DNA from: Acidovorax sp. Leaf191
GTDB taxonomy: Bacteria > Pseudomonadota > Gammaproteobacteria > Burkholderiales > Burkholderiaceae_C
DNA: 64,000 nt
Reading direction: 5' to 3'
NCBI RefSeq assembly: GCF_001424425.1
Contig: NZ_LMPT01000001.1
Location: 236,137-300,136, forward strand
Each line of letters opens with the position of its first letter. The stretch's first letter is position 1. Below the pieces are notes generated by a model. The model was given only the letters and a program-made list of their open reading frames with translations, did not search any database and was not told the DNA's origin. The position numbers and the translations under genes were made by a program. Below are positions 36,539 through 44,966 of the stretch, one piece after another.

Positions 36539-36643
36539 CTCCCTCTCCCCTTGCGGGAGAGGGCGGGGGAGAGGGGGTGATAAGGCACAGCCCCCCGCAC
36601 AGGCCCCCTCTCCCCAACCCTCTCCCACGAGGGGAGAGGGAGC
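36539..36643. repeat. CT-rich inverted repeat
   Basis: CTCCCTCTCCCC at 36539-36550 and its complement at 36632-36643 flank inner arms built of GGGGGAGAGGGGG and CCCCCTCTCCCC. This element is widespread between genes of beta- and gammaproteobacteria. It lies between the convergent Bug and aacS genes and can form a long hairpin. Confidence 0.75.
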
Positions 36644-36715
36644 TAAAGCCGGGCGCCGCTAATGCTTGGTGGATCTGGGGTCGACAAGGTCTTCGCGCAC
36701 TCGCGTAAAACCAAG

Positions 36716-36772
36716 TCCAAACGGCCGCTACCGCTTATTCCACCTGCGCTAGCAGCTATGCCTTTTGTAGCA
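36716..36772. repeat. Dispersed palindromic repeat, copy 5 (supplies aacS stop codon)
   Basis: On the minus strand it reads TGCTACAAAAGGCATAGCTGC. The last residues of the acetoacetyl-CoA synthetase (MLQKA) and its TAG stop (36756-36758) lie inside this copy. Confidence 0.85.
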
Positions 36773-38948
36773 TCGCAGCCCGCTCCCCCGCAAACGCCAC
36801 ATACCACTCCAGGCACCCCGGGTTCGCCATTGCATCCTTGTTGACCACCTTCTCGATCGGCTGCCCCAGCAGCAGCTTCTTGATCGGCAACTCCTGCTTC
36901 TTGCCGCTCAGGGTGCGCGGCACCTCGGCCACCACAAAGATGTCGTCCGGCACAAAACGGGGAGACAGCGCCGTGCGCACCGCACCGTTGATGCGGCCAC
37001 GCAGGGCGTCGTCCAGCACGCTGCCGGGGCGCAGCACCACGAACAGCGGCATGTAGCTTTCGCGGCCCAGGTACTCCAGGTCCACCACCAGGCTGTCGAG
37101 CACTTCGGGCAGGGACTCGACCGCGCTGTAGATCTCGCTCGTGCCCATGCGCAGGCCGTGGCGGTTGATGGTGGCGTCGCTGCGGCCGTAGATGACGCAG
37201 CCGCCGTGGGCGCCGATCTTGAGCCAGTCGCCATGGCGCCATACCGCCCCCATGCTGGCGGGGCCGTCGCCACCGCCGGGCTGGCGGCCGTGGCCTGCGG
37301 GGTACATGTCGAAGTAGCTCGACAGATACCTCGACCCGAACGGATCGCCCCCACGCTTTCCCACTGCGTGTGGGTCGCTGCCCCCCAGGGGGGCCTTCGC
37401 ACCTTGGGGCGGCCCGGCGGTGCTCACGTCGCCCCACAGGTACAGCGGCATCGACGGGATCGGCTGCGCGCAGACCAGCTCGCCCACTTCGTCCGTCACG
37501 GGCAGGCCCTCGGCGTTCCAGGATTCCACCGCCGCTCCCAGCATGCGGCATTGCATCTCGCCGGGCACCTGGGGCATCTCGCGATGGCCGCCGATGAAGG
37601 CGCCGCAAAAATCCGTGCCGCCCGAAATGTTGTTCCACCAGATATCGGATGTGCCCAGCGCCTCGAATTGCGCAGTCCCCCACTCCTGCACCTCGGGCGA
37701 CAGCGGCGAGCCCGTCGTGCCCAGCGCGCGGATGCGGGTCAGGTCGCCGTAGTCCGCGAGCGTGATGCCGGCCTTCATGCAGTTGGCAAAGAACGCCGCA
37801 CCGGCGCCGAAGAAGGTCACGCCCGTCTCGGCCGCGAACCGCCACAGCACGCCCCAGTCAGGGTGCTCCTTGCTGCCGCCCGGATTGCCGTCGTAGATCA
37901 CGCAGGTGGTGCCCGACAGCAGGCCCGAGAGCTGCGCATTCCACATCACCCAGCCGGTGGAGCTGTACCAGTGGTAGCGCTCGCCGAAGCTGTTGGGCTC
38001 GTAGCTGCAGCCGATGTCGTTGTGCAGCACCTTGAGCTGCAGCGCCACCAGCACCGTGCCGCCGTGGCCGTGCACGATGGGCTTGGGCAGGCCGGTGGTA
38101 CCGCTGGAATAGACGATCCAAAGCGGATGGTCGAAGGGCAGCCACATGGGCTCGAAGGCCGCGGTGTCGGGGTCGTGGCGGGCGGTAGCGCTCGCCCAGC
38201 CCGCCCAGCCGTCCGTGGACGCGGATGCATCGAGGTTGCCCAGCAGGACCGCATGCTGCACGCTGGGCAAGGCCTCGCGCAACTCCGCCAGCACCGCCGT
38301 GCGGTCGTGGTCGCGCCCGCCGTAGGTGACGCCGTCCACACCGATGAGCACCTTGGGCTCGATCTGGCGGAAGCGGTCCAGCACCGCATGCGTGCCCATG
38401 TCGGGCGCGCAGATGCTCCACACGCCGCCGATGCTCACCGTGGCCAGAAAGGCGACCATGGCCTCGGGCACGTTGGGCAGGTAGGCGGCCACGCGGTCGC
38501 CGGGCTCCACGCCCTGGGCCTTCAGGTGCAGCGCCAGCGACGCCACCTGGCGGCGCAGCTCGGGCCAGCTCATTTCGCGGTGTTGGCCCTTTTCATTGCG
38601 GCTGATGATGGCCGGCAGCCCTGCCGCGTGTGCGGCATCCACATGCCGCAGCGCCTGCCGTGCGTAGTTGACCTGTGCGCCCGGGAACCACTGCGCACCC
38701 GGCATGGTGTTGCGTGCCAGCACGGCGGTGTGCGGCGTGGGCGACTGCAGGTCGAAGTAGTCCCACACGCTTTGCCAGAAGGCGTCGAGCTCCGTGGTGG
38801 ACCAGCGCCACAGCGCGTCGTAGCTGTCGAACGCGATGCCGCGCTCGTCGCGCAGCCAGTTCTGGTACAGGCGGATCTGGGGAATGTAGGGCGGTCGTGC
38901 GCCCTCGGCCGAGGTACCTGGGCCGACGGGGGGTGTTGTTGTCTCCAT
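36756..38948 (-). CDS. Acetoacetyl-CoA synthetase with in-frame repeat insertions
   Basis: Activates acetoacetate to its CoA ester, linking ketone bodies and polyhydroxybutyrate breakdown to central metabolism. The 730-residue product has the family start NWLRDERGIAFDSYDALWRWS, the AMP-binding motif WIVYSSGTTGLPKPIVHGHGG, GTTGSPLSPEV, and the C-terminal LSGKKQELPIKKLL. It is about 65 residues longer than usual. Two low-complexity insertions explain this, between WGDVST and GSRYLSSYFDMYP (about 37341-37420) and between that block and VWRHGDWLKI (about 37247-37300). Its C terminus MLQKA-stop comes from a dispersed repeat. The conserved W-R-H-G-D-W core is intact, so activity is plausible. The start at 38948 follows family homology. 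Confidence 0.9.
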   Translation of the reverse strand: METTTPPVGPGTSAEGARPPYIPQIRLYQNWLRDERGIAFDSYDALWRWSTTELDAFWQSVWDYFDLQSPTPHTAVLARNTMPGAQWFPGAQVNYARQALRHVDAAHAAGLPAIISRNEKGQHREMSWPELRRQVASLALHLKAQGVEPGDRVAAYLPNVPEAMVAFLATVSIGGVWSICAPDMGTHAVLDRFRQIEPKVLIGVDGVTYGGRDHDRTAVLAELREALPSVQHAVLLGNLDASASTDGWAGWASATARHDPDTAAFEPMWLPFDHPLWIVYSSGTTGLPKPIVHGHGGTVLVALQLKVLHNDIGCSYEPNSFGERYHWYSSTGWVMWNAQLSGLLSGTTCVIYDGNPGGSKEHPDWGVLWRFAAETGVTFFGAGAAFFANCMKAGITLADYGDLTRIRALGTTGSPLSPEVQEWGTAQFEALGTSDIWWNNISGGTDFCGAFIGGHREMPQVPGEMQCRMLGAAVESWNAEGLPVTDEVGELVCAQPIPSMPLYLWGDVSTAGPPQGAKAPLGGSDPHAVGKRGGDPFGSRYLSSYFDMYPAGHGRQPGGGDGPASMGAVWRHGDWLKIGAHGGCVIYGRSDATINRHGLRMGTSEIYSAVESLPEVLDSLVVDLEYLGRESYMPLFVVLRPGSVLDDALRGRINGAVRTALSPRFVPDDIFVVAEVPRTLSGKKQELPIKKLLLGQPIEKVVNKDAMANPGCLEWYVAFAGERAAMLQKA
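37247..37420. repeat. Repeat-derived coding insertions in the acetoacetyl-CoA synthetase gene
   Basis: The segment 37341-37420 contains nested palindromes (CACGC...GCGTG; GCCCCCCAGGGGGGC) typical of intergenic repeats, yet is translated in frame as about 27 residues rich in Gly and Pro. The segment 37247-37300 encodes about 18 further Gly-rich residues not expected in the family. Confidence 0.65.
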
Positions 38949-39047
38949 CGCCTGCAAGGTAGCAGCGCATCCGTGCAGGCGCCACCGCGGACAGTCACCT
39001 GTTGGACATCCACCACGGCGGCGGCGGCCCCCCAGCACGCCGCCAAT

Positions 39048-39084
39048 AAAGAAATGGGCCTCGCAATGCGAAGCCCATTTTTTT
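39048..39084 (-). terminator. Hairpin terminator after the M48 gene
   Basis: AAATGGGC/GCCCATTT outer stem with a TCGCA/TGCGA inner stem. A T-tract (TTTTTTT) follows on the plus strand and TTTCTTTATT on the minus strand, the direction of the M48 gene. Confidence 0.7.
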
Positions 39085-39097
39085 GATGATTTCTGGC

Positions 39098-39145
39098 CCA
39101 GCCGCTAGTCTGCAGAGCGCCAGCAGCTATGTTTTCAATAGCATT
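39098..39145. repeat. Dispersed palindromic repeat, copy 6 (after M48 gene)
   Basis: Contains AGCGCCAGCAGCTAT and TCAATAGCATTATT. It starts at the TAA stop of the M48 gene; one arm of the stem is degenerate. Confidence 0.75.
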
Positions 39146-39974
39146 ATTTCTTGCCGGCCGCCTTGTCACGCATGCGGTCCGCACGGGCGCCTGGGTCGGG
39201 GTGCGACGACAGCATCTGGTCCATGCCGCCTTGCTTGCCGCCCAAGGCAGCGAGCTTGCGGAAGGCCCCTTCCATCGCCTTGACGTTGTACTTGTGCTTT
39301 TGCATGAAGGCCAGGCCGTAGTCGTCCGACTCGGTTTCCTGGCTTTGCGAGAACTGGCTGTTCAGCAACTTCTCACCCAACTCGCCCAGGTCCGAATCCG
39401 CGATCCGCGACCCGGCGCCGCCCGAGGCCGCCACGGCCTTGCGGCCGGCCGAGGCCATGTAGGCGGTGCGCATGGCGCTCATGGTGTGGGCATGCTTGAC
39501 GTGGCCGATTTCATGGCCGATGACACCCAGCAGCTCCTGGTCGTTCATCAGGTCCATCAGGCCCGAATAGACGCGGATCGAGCCATCGGCCGTGGCGTTG
39601 GCGTTCACCTCGTTGCTCAGGTACACCTTGAAATTGAGCTTCATGCCGTCTTCGTTGACGTGCTTGGCCGTCAGGCGGGCCAGGCGCTTCGCATGCTTGT
39701 TGCCGGCGGGTGCGAGTTTTTCCGTGCGGTCGCCATAGGCGCGGTATTGCAGCGCCACGGACTTGAGTTCGTCGTCCGACACGGTGGCGGCTTTGAACAC
39801 GTCGAGCACAGCGCCTACCTTGTTCTCTGACTTGCTGGCGCCGGAACCCCCGGAACTGGTGGAGCCCAGGGCGGAAGAAACGGAGGACAGGCCGCTGGCA
39901 GAGCCACCCTCGGTGGTTGCACAGCCGGCCAGGCACAGCGCGCACGCCATGGCGATGTAAGTCAGTCGTTTCAC
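39144..39974 (-). CDS. M48-family metallopeptidase lipoprotein
   Basis: A 276-residue protein with a lipoprotein signal peptide (MKRLTYIAMACALCLAGC, lipobox LAGC), a Ser/Gly-rich linker, and an M48 domain with the zinc motif VIGHEIGHVKHAHT near residue 150 and the third-ligand glutamate in SQETESDDYGLAFM. It resembles LoiP/YggG, an envelope stress protease at the outer membrane. The start is a GTG at 39974, read as Met, preceded by the ribosome site AGAGGGAAA; the longer open frame upstream has no ribosome site. Confidence 0.9.
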   Translation of the reverse strand: MKRLTYIAMACALCLAGCATTEGGSASGLSSVSSALGSTSSGGSGASKSENKVGAVLDVFKAATVSDDELKSVALQYRAYGDRTEKLAPAGNKHAKRLARLTAKHVNEDGMKLNFKVYLSNEVNANATADGSIRVYSGLMDLMNDQELLGVIGHEIGHVKHAHTMSAMRTAYMASAGRKAVAASGGAGSRIADSDLGELGEKLLNSQFSQSQETESDDYGLAFMQKHKYNVKAMEGAFRKLAALGGKQGGMDQMLSSHPDPGARADRMRDKAAGKK

Positions 39975-40443
39975 AGAATGGTTTCCCTCTTTGGATGAAT
40001 TTGCGATGGAGCAACGCGCCGCTCCGGCGGCGCAGGCGCAACGGCCTGGTGACGCATTTGCAACCGCTGCAGCGGCTTGTTTCAAATGGCGGGCGATTGT
40101 TTCATGCAGCTACCGGCCGCTTCTTGACAGGCTGCACTCGATTGCAACCGTTCGTATCGTCGAGAGCGGGCAGCGAGCATCGTGCTGGCGGCAGGCCAAC
40201 GCGCCAACGGCGTCACCGTGATCTGGTGCAAAGCGCTTCAAGTAGCGTATTGCTGCCGCCCTGGCGGCTCAGCGGCTGTGGCCTGAAGTTCAACTGCAAG
40301 GCCTCCCGCCAGTGGCGCACGGCTTACATGCACTCACAATTCCGAAGGCTGCCAGCAAGCCATTGCGAAGAGCAAATGCTGGCCTTCAGAGGGCGCGCAG
40401 GCTGCCATTTCATTTTTAGCACATGTGTGCTAAATTTCGATCC
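39975..40443. other. Intergenic region between divergent M48 and TetR genes
   Basis: About 470 bases with no ORF that I can support. Composition is less GC-rich than coding DNA. TTGACA occurs near 40125 without a fitting -10. The TetR operator (listed separately) is at the right end. The upstream region of the M48 gene is otherwise featureless to me. Confidence 0.5.
40415..40434. promoter_or_regulatory. Operator palindrome in front of the TetR gene
   Basis: TTTAGCACA and TGTGCTAAA form 9-bp perfect arms around a TG centre, ending 9 bases before the ATG at 40444. Binding there would block transcription or initiation of the regulator itself. Confidence 0.65.
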
Positions 40444-41055
40444 ATGGACGCCAAGACCCAAAAAGCAGAGCTCACCCGCGCCGCCATCGTCGGCGCCGCG
40501 CTGGACCTGGCTGCCGCCGAGGGGCTGGAGTCGATCACGCTGCAGGCCGTGGCCGACCGCGTGGGCTTGTCCAAGAGCGGCGTGTTCTCGCGCGCCGGCT
40601 CGCGCGAGGCCTTGCAGAAGGCGGTGATTGAAGAGTTCGGCCGCCGCTTTCTGGCCGACGTGTTCGTGCCGTCCATGCAGCACCCCAAGGGTCTGCCGCG
40701 CCTGAACGAGATCGTGCGCCGCTGGATCGCCCGCACACGCGATGTCGAAGCCTTCACCGGCTGCATCTACACCGCCGGCGCCTTCGAGCTGGACGACCGC
40801 GACGGCGAGCTGCGCGACCAGCTGCACGGCGAGATCACACGCTGGCGCGCCGCCCTGCGGCGCACGGTGCTGCAGTCCATCGAGGCCGGACACCTGCCGG
40901 CCGACACGCCCGCAGACCAGCTGGTGGGCGAGATCTACGCGATGATCATGGGCCTGTTGCACGATGTGCGCTTTCTGCGCGATCCGCAGGCCGTGCAACG
41001 GGTGGAGGCGTCGTGGGCGCGCCTCATCCAGAGTTACCAGCCGACGGCGGCCTGA
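40444..41055 (+). CDS. TetR-family transcriptional regulator
   Basis: The 203-residue product has the N-terminal helix-turn-helix (LTRAAIVGAALDLAAAEGLESITLQAVADRVGLSKSGVFSRAGSREAL in outline) and a C-terminal domain with FTGCIYTAGAFELDDRDGELRDQL. This group of TetR proteins, with F-S-R/H-F-G-S-K-E in place of Y-Y-H-F, often controls its own gene and a neighbouring alpha/beta hydrolase. Here a small ORF and a hydrolase follow on the same strand, and a strong palindrome sits at the start. Confidence 0.9.
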   Translation: MDAKTQKAELTRAAIVGAALDLAAAEGLESITLQAVADRVGLSKSGVFSRAGSREALQKAVIEEFGRRFLADVFVPSMQHPKGLPRLNEIVRRWIARTRDVEAFTGCIYTAGAFELDDRDGELRDQLHGEITRWRAALRRTVLQSIEAGHLPADTPADQLVGEIYAMIMGLLHDVRFLRDPQAVQRVEASWARLIQSYQPTAA

Positions 41056-41129
41056 AGACGGTGCGCCATGGAAATCTCTTGCTTTGTTTTGCCCCAATTT
41101 CGCACAACCGTGCGAAGAAAGGAGAAGCC

Positions 41130-41243
41130 ATGTTGATCTTGCTGATACTGGCAGCCGCCATCGCCGTTGCGCGCGCCGTGCAGGCACTGCGCGACACACT
41201 CGCCCAGCTGCCGCGCAGCAACCGCGACTGGATCTTCTACTGA
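41130..41243 (+). CDS. 37-residue small protein
   Basis: A tiny ORF with a near-ideal ribosome site (AAAGGAGA, 6 bases before the ATG). Product: a hydrophobic helix (MLILLILAAAIAVARAVQAL) followed by RDTLAQLPRSNRDWIFY. I recall similar short proteins next to such TetR/hydrolase pairs in Comamonadaceae. It may be a membrane-associated microprotein; function unknown. Confidence 0.65.
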   Translation: MLILLILAAAIAVARAVQALRDTLAQLPRSNRDWIFY

Positions 41244-41442
41244 GCGCGGCCCACACGAAGCTGCGGGCGCCGTGGCCGCGCGCGGGTTCGTACGACGACC
41301 CGCGCTGCCTGCAACGCAGCGCGTGGCCAGAGCAGCTTTGCCGCGTTGTGTGGCCCGCCCTCAACGCCCGCGCCCGGCCCCAGGCCGCGCTGCGCCAACC
41401 ACCCCACCCTCCCCTGTGTGTTTGACTTTCCGGAGCACCGCC

Positions 41443-42399
41443 ATGAGCCATTCCAACGCCCTGCAGGCCACCACCCACTTCTACGGCGGACATGCCGGCA
41501 TGCGGCTGCTGCGCACCGCCCTGGGCGCTGCCGAGCGCCTGTGGCCCGCCCTGGCCGTGCGCGCGGCCTACCGCCTGTTCGGCACGCCCTTGCCTTTGCG
41601 CAGACCCGGCGGCAACGCCCTGCCCGCCGGTGCGTGGCGCACCGAGCGCTGGCCGTTCGAAGACGCCGAGATCACGCTCTACACGCCCCAGGCGCAGCCC
41701 CATGGCCCCGCCGTGCTGTTGCTGCACGGATGGGGCGGCCACGCGCGCCAGATGCTGCCGCTGGCCGATGCCCTGGCCGCGCGGGGCCTGCGACCGGTGC
41801 TGGTGGACCTGCCCGCGCACGGCGGCAGCCGGGGCCGCGTGAGCAACCTGGCGCAGTTCGCCCGGGCCATCGAATACGCCACGGCCCGGCTGCACGCGCA
41901 GGACTCGGCGCCCACCGCGGTGGTGGCGCATTCGCTCGCGGCCAATGCGGCTGCGCATGCCGCCAGCCGCGGCCTGGCCACCGGGCGGCTGGTGCTGCTG
42001 GCGCCGCCCGCATCGCCGCACGAATACACGCGCCTGTTCGCGCAGGTGTTCGGCCTGTCGGAGCACACGCGCGCCGCCATGCAGCGGCGCATCGAGGCGC
42101 GCGAAGGCATTCTGATGCGCCAGTTCGAGCCGCCCGCCGTGGGCCCGCGCATCGCCCTGCCCACGCTGGTGGTGCACGACCGGGGCGACCGCATCAACCG
42201 CTTTGCCGACGGCGAGGCCTACCGCGACTGCATTGCGGGCGCCACGCTGATGCCCACCGAAGGGCTGGGGCACCGCAAGATCCTGCAGCACGCCGAGGTG
42301 CTGGCCGCCGTGGCGGATTTCGTGGCGCAGCCGGTGCCTGCGCAGCAGCCGGCAGGCACCGGGCCCGGCCGGCTGCTGGCCGACGGCTGCCCGAAGTGA
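41443..42399 (+). CDS. Alpha/beta hydrolase
   Basis: The 318-residue product has GPAVLLLHGWGGHARQMLPLADAL (oxyanion region), VLVDLPAHGGSRG, the nucleophile serine in VVAHSLAANAAA near residue 165, the acid in VVHDRGDRINRF and the histidine in EGLGHRKIL. The elbow reads A-H-S-L-A instead of G-x-S-x-G, a tolerated variation. It is the probable target of the TetR regulator upstream. ATG at 41443 follows CCGGAGCACCGCC. Substrate unknown; perhaps a medium-chain ester or acyl compound. Confidence 0.85.
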   Translation: MSHSNALQATTHFYGGHAGMRLLRTALGAAERLWPALAVRAAYRLFGTPLPLRRPGGNALPAGAWRTERWPFEDAEITLYTPQAQPHGPAVLLLHGWGGHARQMLPLADALAARGLRPVLVDLPAHGGSRGRVSNLAQFARAIEYATARLHAQDSAPTAVVAHSLAANAAAHAASRGLATGRLVLLAPPASPHEYTRLFAQVFGLSEHTRAAMQRRIEAREGILMRQFEPPAVGPRIALPTLVVHDRGDRINRFADGEAYRDCIAGATLMPTEGLGHRKILQHAEVLAAVADFVAQPVPAQQPAGTGPGRLLADGCPK

Positions 42400-42587
42400 T
42401 GGGCCGCGGCTTGAACCGTGGGGCGGCCTGTCGCCAACAGTTACAGCCGCCATGGCGACGCGGGCAGACAGCGCCTATCATCCGGGACGCCGCTGCGCCG
42501 CGAGAACCGTTCCTGCGGGCGCAGCGGCCGATGAATGGCCGGTGACCGCACCGGCCGCCCCACGCTGCTATCCGACTGGCGCCTGCA

Positions 42588-43019
42588 ATGCACCTTCTCA
42601 CGTCCGCCTGGCCTGCACTGGCCTACCTGCTGCCCGCGCTGGTGCTGGTGTCTGCGATCTACTTTCTGGCCAAGGGCGACCGGCGCGCGCTGGCGCACCT
42701 GATGGCGCTGCTGGCGTGCTTCCTGATCGGTGCGCTGCTGATGGAGTTCTTCATCTTCATGGCCGCGCGCATGGCCCGCTCGGGCAGCCGCGATGCCGTG
42801 CTGGGCATGGGCACCCGCCAGCTGCTGGAGACCATGGCCAACCCACGCTCCATCGCCGCGCAGCCCCTGACGCTGGCGGCCGTTTCCGCCTACAGCGTGC
42901 TGGCCGCGTACCTGTGGCTGCTGGTCACCTGGGTGCTGCACCTGCGCGGCAAGCCCGCGGGTGGCGCCCGCAAGAAGAAGCCCGCCAAGGCATCCGCCCG
43001 CAAGCCGGCGCGCGCCTGA
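42588..43019 (+). CDS. Membrane protein of unknown function
   Basis: A 143-residue inner-membrane protein with three predicted helices (LAYLLPALVLVSAIYFLA, LAHLMALLACFLIGALLMEFFIFMA, YSVLAAYLWLLVTWVLHL) and a Lys/Ala-rich cytoplasmic tail (RKKKPAKASARKPARA), which could bind nucleic acid or acidic lipids. Family not recognised. A T-run (GTTTTTTTT at 43027) follows the stop but without a clear stem. Confidence 0.7.
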   Translation: MHLLTSAWPALAYLLPALVLVSAIYFLAKGDRRALAHLMALLACFLIGALLMEFFIFMAARMARSGSRDAVLGMGTRQLLETMANPRSIAAQPLTLAAVSAYSVLAAYLWLLVTWVLHLRGKPAGGARKKKPAKASARKPARA

Positions 43020-43341
43020 GCCGCAGGTTTTTTTTATCACGCACCTTTTTTGAAGGTTTTTGATGGCCTACCGCTGGATGGACGGGCGCCAGAAGCTATT
43101 TATTGGATAGCAACTGCCTTGACGGGCCATCTGCGTGGCTTCGTCATGCGCCCACAGCCCGGTAGACCCCCATCGCCACCGCATGGCGCGTGCGTGGTTG
43201 ATGTGCGGCCAGCCGCCAGCACCTCCCAAGGCCAGGCTTGATGCAGGGCAAAGCCTGCCGCCCGGGGCGCATCCACAATGCAGGCCGTCGCCTCCGCTTG
43301 CAGGGGCGTGCGTACCGGGCGGGTCCACCCGCACCTCGGCG
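43020..43341. other. Intergenic region upstream of the ubiM-like gene
   Basis: 322 bases with no convincing gene. It holds a copy of the dispersed repeat (43056-43112) and then GC-rich sequence up to the ubiM-like start. Confidence 0.5.
43056..43112. repeat. Dispersed palindromic repeat, copy 7
   Basis: TTTTTGATGGCCTACCGCTGG, then GGGCGCCAGAAGCTATTTATTGGATAGCAACTG: the same order of elements as the other copies, with a degenerate stem. Confidence 0.65.
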
Positions 43342-44694
43342 ATGACATCCACCACCACCTCCCCATCTCACAGCGACGTCCTCATCGTCGGCGCGGGGCC
43401 TGCGGGCCTGTCGTTGGCCATCTCCCTCGCACAGGCCGGGTTCACTGCCACCGTGGTCGAGCAGCAGCCGCAAGCCGCGCTGGCCGACCCCGCGCCCGAC
43501 GGCCGCGAGATCGCCCTGACCCACCCCAGCCGCGCCACGCTGCAGCGGCTGGGCACCTGGACGCAGCTCGCGCCGCACGAGACCGGCGCCATCCACGCGG
43601 CGCAGGTGCACGACGGGCCGCTCGGCCAACACAGCGCGCTGCAGCTCGATGCCCGGCGCGCGGGCGCGGGCCATGAAGCGCTGGGCTTCATCGTCCCCAA
43701 CCACGCGCTGCGGCGCACCGCGTATGCCGTGGCGGCGCAGACGCCCGGGGTGCGCATCGTCACCGGCGCCCAGGTGACGCGCGTGGCGACCCTGGCCACG
43801 CATGCCGAGCTGGAGTACCGCCTGCCGTCCGATCCCGCGGCGCGCCCCGGCACCCACGGCGCGACACCGCCGACCGAGCGGCTGCAGGCACCGTTGCTGG
43901 TGGCGGCCGACAGCCGCTTGTCGGCCACGCGGCGGCAGCTGGGCATCGGCGCGCGCATGGCGGACTTCGGCCGCACCGTCATCGTCTGCCGCATGCGCCA
44001 TGCCCTCGCCCACGGCGGCGTGGCGCACGAGTGTTTTGGCTACGAGCGCACGCTGGCCATACTGCCTCTGCCGGATGCGATGGACACGGTGGGCGCGGCG
44101 GACGCGGCCGGCACCGCGCACCGGTGCTCGGTCGTCGTCACCGCAGGCGCTGCAGATGCAGCCGCTCTGATGGCGTTGCCGGCCGGCGCGTTTGCGGCCC
44201 AGGTACAGGCGCAGTTCCGTGGCCGCCTGGGCCCTATGCAGCTCGACGGCGAGCGCCATGCCTACCCGCTGGTGGCCGTGTATGCCGACCGCTTTGCCGC
44301 CCACCGCTGCGCCCTGCTGGGCGACGCCGCCGTGGGCATGCACCCGGTGACGGCGCACGGCTACAACCTGGGCCTGGCCGGTGTGGAGCGGCTGACCACC
44401 GCCCTGCAGACTGCGCGCCGCCAGGGCCGCGACATCGGCGACCACCGCGCACTGGCCGCCTACGCCCGCGCGCACCACCACCACGCCTGGCCGATCTACG
44501 AAGGCACCAACGCCATCGTGCGGCTGTACACCGACGCACGCCCCCTGCCCCGCCTGCTGCGCCAACTGGTGCTGCAAGGCGCGCGCCGCCTGCCGCCCCT
44601 GCAAGCCGCCATCGTGGGCCAGCTGACCGGCAAACCGCCTGGCTGGATGCAGGCGCTGGCGCCCGGCCGTCCCACAAATCTTCAAAAAACATAG
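43342..44694 (+). CDS. ubiM: FAD-dependent ubiquinone hydroxylase, UbiM-like
   Basis: The 450-residue product is a UbiH/VisC-type flavin monooxygenase: GXGXXG motif DVLIVGAGPAGLSLAISLAQAG at the N terminus, DG motif region ADSRLSATRRQLG, and GD motif CALLGDAAVGMHPVTAHGYNLGL. The H-P-V-T-A-H-G form is, from memory, typical of UbiM, which hydroxylates the quinone ring in ubiquinone synthesis in many betaproteobacteria. It would be a membrane-associated cytoplasmic enzyme. Its last residues (NLQKT) and TAG stop come from the dispersed repeat at 44681-44782. UbiH, UbiF or a related hydroxylase remain alternatives. Confidence 0.8.
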   Translation: MTSTTTSPSHSDVLIVGAGPAGLSLAISLAQAGFTATVVEQQPQAALADPAPDGREIALTHPSRATLQRLGTWTQLAPHETGAIHAAQVHDGPLGQHSALQLDARRAGAGHEALGFIVPNHALRRTAYAVAAQTPGVRIVTGAQVTRVATLATHAELEYRLPSDPAARPGTHGATPPTERLQAPLLVAADSRLSATRRQLGIGARMADFGRTVIVCRMRHALAHGGVAHECFGYERTLAILPLPDAMDTVGAADAAGTAHRCSVVVTAGAADAAALMALPAGAFAAQVQAQFRGRLGPMQLDGERHAYPLVAVYADRFAAHRCALLGDAAVGMHPVTAHGYNLGLAGVERLTTALQTARRQGRDIGDHRALAAYARAHHHHAWPIYEGTNAIVRLYTDARPLPRLLRQLVLQGARRLPPLQAAIVGQLTGKPPGWMQALAPGRPTNLQKT

Positions 44695-44782
44695 CTGCCA
44701 GCGCCCGCCTGGATTGGCGTGCAGCCGTACTTGTACCGCAACCCAACCCCAACAAGCGCCACCAGCTATATCTTCAATAGCA
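44681..44782. repeat. Dispersed palindromic repeat, copy 8 (long form, supplies ubiM-like stop codon)
   Basis: Two half elements: TTCAAAAAACATAGCTGCC at the left and AACAAGCGCCACCAGCTAT...TCAATAGCAAGC at the right, facing each other around a longer centre. The TAG of the left half is the stop codon of the upstream gene (44692-44694). Confidence 0.75.
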
Positions 44783-44838
44783 AGCTACCTCTGCAACTGG
44801 CGCGCCCCAAGGCCAGTGCCACCGTGGAACTGGCTCCG

Positions 44839-44966
44839 CCAGGCCACGGGTAGCGTCGCCCTGCGGGGGAAGGCGCCATAGGCGACTCAAGGGGGGCTTC
44901 CATGCTTCCAGGCCACGGGTGGCGTCCCCCTGCGGGAGAAGGCGCCGAAGGCGACTCAGGAGGAGT
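44839..44966. repeat. 59-bp direct repeat (two copies)
   Basis: 44839-44897 and 44908-44966 are nearly the same (CCAGGCCACGGGT-GCGTC, then GAAGGCGCC and GGCGACTCA), with a 10-base gap. The right copy covers the stop codon of the methyltransferase gene on the minus strand. Confidence 0.85.

Noticed and set aside
39975-40443. Possible gene between the M48 and TetR genes
   Set aside because: Available frames have no ribosome site, no family likeness and composition unlike the coding DNA around them.
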